Part shown: piece by piece, positions 61,250 to 64,000 of the stretch
How positions within the stretch are numbered: position 1 is the first letter of the stretch
How the letters are laid out: every line of letters starts with the position of its first letter
Source: Erwinia typographi
Lineage (GTDB): Bacteria > Pseudomonadota > Gammaproteobacteria > Enterobacterales > Enterobacteriaceae
NCBI RefSeq assembly: GCF_000773975.1
Contig: NZ_JRUQ01000040.1
Span: 124,001 to 188,000 of the forward strand
Direction of reading: 5' to 3'
Length of the DNA stretch: 64,000 nucleotides
Program-made: the position numbers and the translations under genes
The notes under the pieces: model-generated
Databases searched by the model: none
What the model was told of the DNA's origin: nothing
Seen by the model: only the letters and a program-made list of their open reading frames with translations

Positions 61250-61831
61250 TTACGCTTTAGCTTTCGCGACCGCAACCATTGCCGGGCGAAGCAGACGGCC
61301 GTTCAGCGTATAGCCACGCTGCATTACCATCATCACATGGTTAGGCGCCACGTCATCAGATTCCATCATCGACATCGCCTGATGCAGCTCCGGGTTGAAA
61401 GGCACGTTGACTTCGCCAATCACTTCCACGCCGAATTTACGCACCGCGCCGAGCAGAGATTTCAGCGTCAGCTCAATCCCTTCAACCATTGAAGTCAGCT
61501 CGGGATTGGACTTGTCGGCCATTTCCAGCGCGCGCTCCAGGCTATCAATCACTGGCAGCAGCTCGTTGGTGAATTTTTCCAGCGCAAATTTATGCGCTTT
61601 TTCCACGTCCAGTTCAGCACGGCGACGAATATTTTCGACTTCCGCCTGGGCACGGATTTGGGCCTCGCGCACGCCCCCCTGAGACTGCGCCAGCTGGACT
61701 TCCAGTTCGGCAATGCGCTCATCACGCAGATCCACCGCTTCGGCTGTCTCTGCGTCCTGGTTCTGCGCCTGCTCCATCTCAATTTCGTCTGAGACTTGCT
61801 CGTTTGGGGTGTTCTGTTCTTTACTACTCAT
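61250..61831 (-). CDS. grpE: Nucleotide exchange factor GrpE
   Basis: Dimeric co-chaperone that releases ADP from DnaK. The protein is 193 aa. An acidic N-terminus ([20 protein letters not shown]) precedes a long coiled coil (residues about 38-90) and the C-terminal beta domain ([33 protein letters not shown]). ATG 61831 is the family start. Divergent from nadK. No clear sigma-32 promoter was resolved by eye. Confidence 0.97.
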   Translation of the reverse strand: MSSKEQNTPNEQVSDEIEMEQAQNQDAETAEAVDLRDERIAELEVQLAQSQGGVREAQIRAQAEVENIRRRAELDVEKAHKFALEKFTNELLPVIDSLERALEMADKSNPELTSMVEGIELTLKSLLGAVRKFGVEVIGEVNVPFNPELHQAMSMMESDDVAPNHVMMVMQRGYTLNGRLLRPAMVAVAKAKA

Positions 61832-61955
61832 GAATTTCTCCGCGTTTATGCACATTCATCTCGCTGGTTCGCTTATTATGGGGATCAGAATTGCGGTTTC
61901 AAGGGAACCCGTTACATTGTCAGAGGTAGTTTACCTCATGAGGAACGCCAGCATC

Positions 61956-62834
61956 ATGAACAAACATTTCAACTGCATCGGTATTGTGGGTCAACCGCGC
62001 CATCCTACCGCACTGACGACGCACGAGATGCTCTACCGCTGGCTGACGACAAAAGGCTACGAGGTCATTATCGAGCAGCAGATTGCCCGCGAGCTGAATC
62101 TGTCGGACGTGGAGACCGGCACGCTGGCCGAAATAGGTCAGCGGGCTGACCTGGCCGTGGTGGTGGGCGGCGATGGCAATATGCTCGGGGCGGCACGCGT
62201 GCTGGCGCGCTACGATATTAAAGTTATTGGCATTAACCGCGGCAACCTTGGCTTTCTGACCGACCTCGACCCGGACAACGCGCAGCAGCAGTTGGCTGAC
62301 GTGCTGGAGGGGAAATACATTACCGAAAGCCGCTTCCTGCTGGAGGCTCAGGTATGCCGCCAGGGACGCGAACCCCGCGTTGGCACCGCCATCAACGAAG
62401 TGGTGCTGCATCCGGGTAAAGTTGCCCACATGATTGAGTTCGAAGTCTATATTGATGAGTCGTTCGCCTTCTCACAGCGTTCCGACGGCCTGATTATCTC
62501 CACGCCGACCGGATCTACGGCCTATTCGCTCTCCGCGGGCGGTCCCATTTTAACACCCTCTCTGGATGCTATCGCGATTGTGCCGATGTTTCCGCATACG
62601 CTCTCCGCACGCCCGCTGGTGATCAACAGTAGCAGCACTATTCGCCTGCGTTTTTCCCACATGCGCAGCGACCTTGAAGTGAGCTGCGACAGCCAGATTG
62701 CGCTGCCCATTCAGGAAGGGGAAGACGTACTGATTCGCCGCAATGACGATCACCTCAACCTGATTCACCCGCAGAACTACAATTATTTCAATACGTTAAG
62801 CTCGAAGCTCGGCTGGTCAAAAAAATTGTTTTAA
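61956..62834 (+). CDS. nadK: NAD kinase
   Basis: ATP-dependent phosphorylation of NAD to NADP. The protein is 292 aa, the E. coli length. The catalytic [11 protein letters not shown] and the conserved [15 protein letters not shown] and [17 protein letters not shown] are intact. ATG 61956 ([17 protein letters not shown]) is the family start although the frame is open further upstream into grpE antisense. recN follows 88 bases downstream. Confidence 0.97.
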   Translation: MNKHFNCIGIVGQPRHPTALTTHEMLYRWLTTKGYEVIIEQQIARELNLSDVETGTLAEIGQRADLAVVVGGDGNMLGAARVLARYDIKVIGINRGNLGFLTDLDPDNAQQQLADVLEGKYITESRFLLEAQVCRQGREPRVGTAINEVVLHPGKVAHMIEFEVYIDESFAFSQRSDGLIISTPTGSTAYSLSAGGPILTPSLDAIAIVPMFPHTLSARPLVINSSSTIRLRFSHMRSDLEVSCDSQIALPIQEGEDVLIRRNDDHLNLIHPQNYNYFNTLSSKLGWSKKLF

Positions 62835-62851
62835 AAACCAGCGCCAGCCGC

Positions 62852-62911
62852 TTTACTGGTTATAAAACCAGTATATACTGTATGAAAAACCACATCTGTG
62901 TTTTCATACAG
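62852..62911 (+). promoter_or_regulatory. recN promoter with two LexA boxes
   Basis: TACTGGTTATAAAACCAGTA (62854-62873) is a strong palindromic LexA-type box lying between a TTTACT -35 (62852-62857) and a TATACT -10 (62874-62879). A second box CTGTGTTTTCATACAG (62896-62911) has the perfect CTGT-N8-ACAG core and lies just after the start site. E. coli recN is also controlled by multiple LexA sites. Confidence 0.83.
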
Positions 62912-62922
62912 GAACGCTAACT

Positions 62923-64000
62923 ATGCTGGCACAACTGACCATCAGTAATTTTGCGATTGTTCGTGAACTTGAAATCGATTTTCAGCGCGGCATGACCGCC
63001 ATCACCGGAGAAACCGGCGCTGGGAAATCTATTGCTATTGATGCGCTTGGCTTGTGCCTGGGCGGTCGGGCGGAAGCGGATATGGTTCGTTTGGGCGCCT
63101 CCCGCGCCGATATCTGCGCGCGCTTCTCTCTGAAGGACACGCCTTCGGCGCTGGCGTGGCTGCTCGATAATCAGCTGGATGAAGGCAATGAGTGCCTGCT
63201 GCGCCGCGTGATCAGCAGCGATGGCCGCTCACGCGGCTTTATCAATGGCACGGCGGTTCCCCTCTCTCAGCTTCGCGACCTCGGCCAGCTGCTGATCCAA
63301 ATTCACGGCCAGCACGCCCACCAGCTTCTTCTTAAACCAGAACATCAGAAAGCGCTGCTCGACGGCTATGCCGGGGAAACGGGCCTGATGCAGGACATGG
63401 CGGCCAGCTACCGCGCGTGGCACCAGAGCTGCCGTGAGCTTGCGCTGCATCAGCAGCTCTCACAGGAGCGCGAATCGCGCCGCGAGCTGCTGCAATACCA
63501 GTTGAAGGAACTGAACGAGTTTGCGCCCGTGGCTGGCGAGTACGAAGCCATCGATGAAGAGTACAAGCTTCTGGCTAACAGCGGACAGCTACTCTCCACC
63601 GGGCAGCAGGCGCTGATGCTGCTGGCCGACGGCGAGAGCAACACCTTGCAGCATCAGCTTTATACCGCGCAACAGCTGCTCGGCGAGCTGCTGACCATGG
63701 ATGACAAGCTGAGCGGCATCGCGACGCTGCTTGAGGAAGCCTCGATCCAGCTCAGCGAGGCCAGCGACGAACTGCGCCACTACTGTGAACGGCTGGAGCT
63801 GGACCCTAACCGTCTGCACGAGCTGGAGCAGCGCCTGTCGCGGCAGATTGCCCTGGCGCGCAAGCATCATATTTCTCCTGAGGAGCTGCCGGCGTTTCAT
63901 CAGCAGCTGCTGGAGGAGCAGAACCTGCTGAATCAGCAGGAGAGCGATCAGGAGGGGCTGGCGCTGTCCGTGGCCCGCCATCATCGCACAGCGATGGAGT
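62923..64000 (+). CDS. recN: DNA repair protein RecN, N-terminal part
   Basis: SMC-like ATPase for double-strand-break repair, SOS induced. The first 359 codons are present; the gene runs off the right edge. The Walker [17 protein letters not shown] is near residue 30, followed by [16 protein letters not shown]. Gln/Glu/Leu-rich coiled-coil arms follow (from about residue 150 on). The start [20 protein letters not shown] matches E. coli. Confidence 0.97.
   Translation, partial: MLAQLTISNFAIVRELEIDFQRGMTAITGETGAGKSIAIDALGLCLGGRAEADMVRLGASRADICARFSLKDTPSALAWLLDNQLDEGNECLLRRVISSDGRSRGFINGTAVPLSQLRDLGQLLIQIHGQHAHQLLLKPEHQKALLDGYAGETGLMQDMAASYRAWHQSCRELALHQQLSQERESRRELLQYQLKELNEFAPVAGEYEAIDEEYKLLANSGQLLSTGQQALMLLADGESNTLQHQLYTAQQLLGELLTMDDKLSGIATLLEEASIQLSEASDELRHYCERLELDPNRLHELEQRLSRQIALARKHHISPEELPAFHQQLLEEQNLLNQQESDQEGLALSVARHHRTAME

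Overview
This is a chromosomal backbone segment of a gamma-proteobacterium of the order Enterobacterales. Almost every protein is recognisable as the ortholog of an Escherichia coli protein, and gene order follows E. coli from guaA to srmB/ung. The non-E. coli content (a protealysin-type metalloprotease with its inhibitor, membrane glucose dehydrogenase, PilW, a NicO-type metal transporter pair) fits an Erwinia/Pantoea-like or Serratia-like lineage; I favour Erwiniaceae but cannot prove it. I see no insertion sequence, prophage, CRISPR array, tRNA or rRNA gene, and no clear pseudogene. Genes are cut only at the edges (guaA on the left, recN on the right).

Layout. 1-3.3 kb: guaBA (GMP synthesis) divergent from xseA. 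3.4-7.3 kb: an inserted block with a protealysin-like M4 protease, its emfourin-type inhibitor, and gcd. 7.8-17.7 kb: yfgJ, der, bamB, yfgM, hisS, ispG, rodZ, pilW, rlmN, ndk, all leftward. 18-24 kb: sseA, sseB, pepB, iscS, iscR, trmJ. The isc locus is reduced to iscR-iscS, closed by its own terminator, where iscU, iscA, hscB, hscA, fdx and iscX would be expected. 24-29.3 kb: suhB, a NicO/DUF1007 metal pair, csiE, glyA. 29.6-39.6 kb: hmp with an NsrR operator; the glrK-qseG-glrR-glnB operon; the sigma-54-driven sRNA gene glmY with GlrR and IHF sites; purL with a PurR box. 39.6-47.9 kb: mltF, tadA, then murQ-murP-pgpC divergent from a yfhH-type RpiR regulator, then yfhL, acpS, pdxJ, recO. 47.9-55.4 kb: the lepA-lepB-rnc-era-recO series and the rpoE-rseABC stress operon. 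55.8-64 kb: nadB, trmN, srmB, grcA, ung, grpE, nadK, recN.

Regulation can be read directly at many places: PurR boxes (guaB, glyA, purL), three tandem IscR-type sites, NsrR (hmp), NadR (nadB), LexA (recN), FNR-type sites (grcA), a sigma-E promoter (rpoE), a sigma-54 promoter with three GlrR sites (glmY), and an RNase III-type stem in the rnc leader. The most informative departures from the usual enterobacterial plan are the stripped isc locus with a diverged IscS tail, the protease-inhibitor pair, the insertion of murQP between pgpC and yfhH with a matched pair of 13-bp palindromes, and a perfect 40-bp palindrome between ndk and rlmN.
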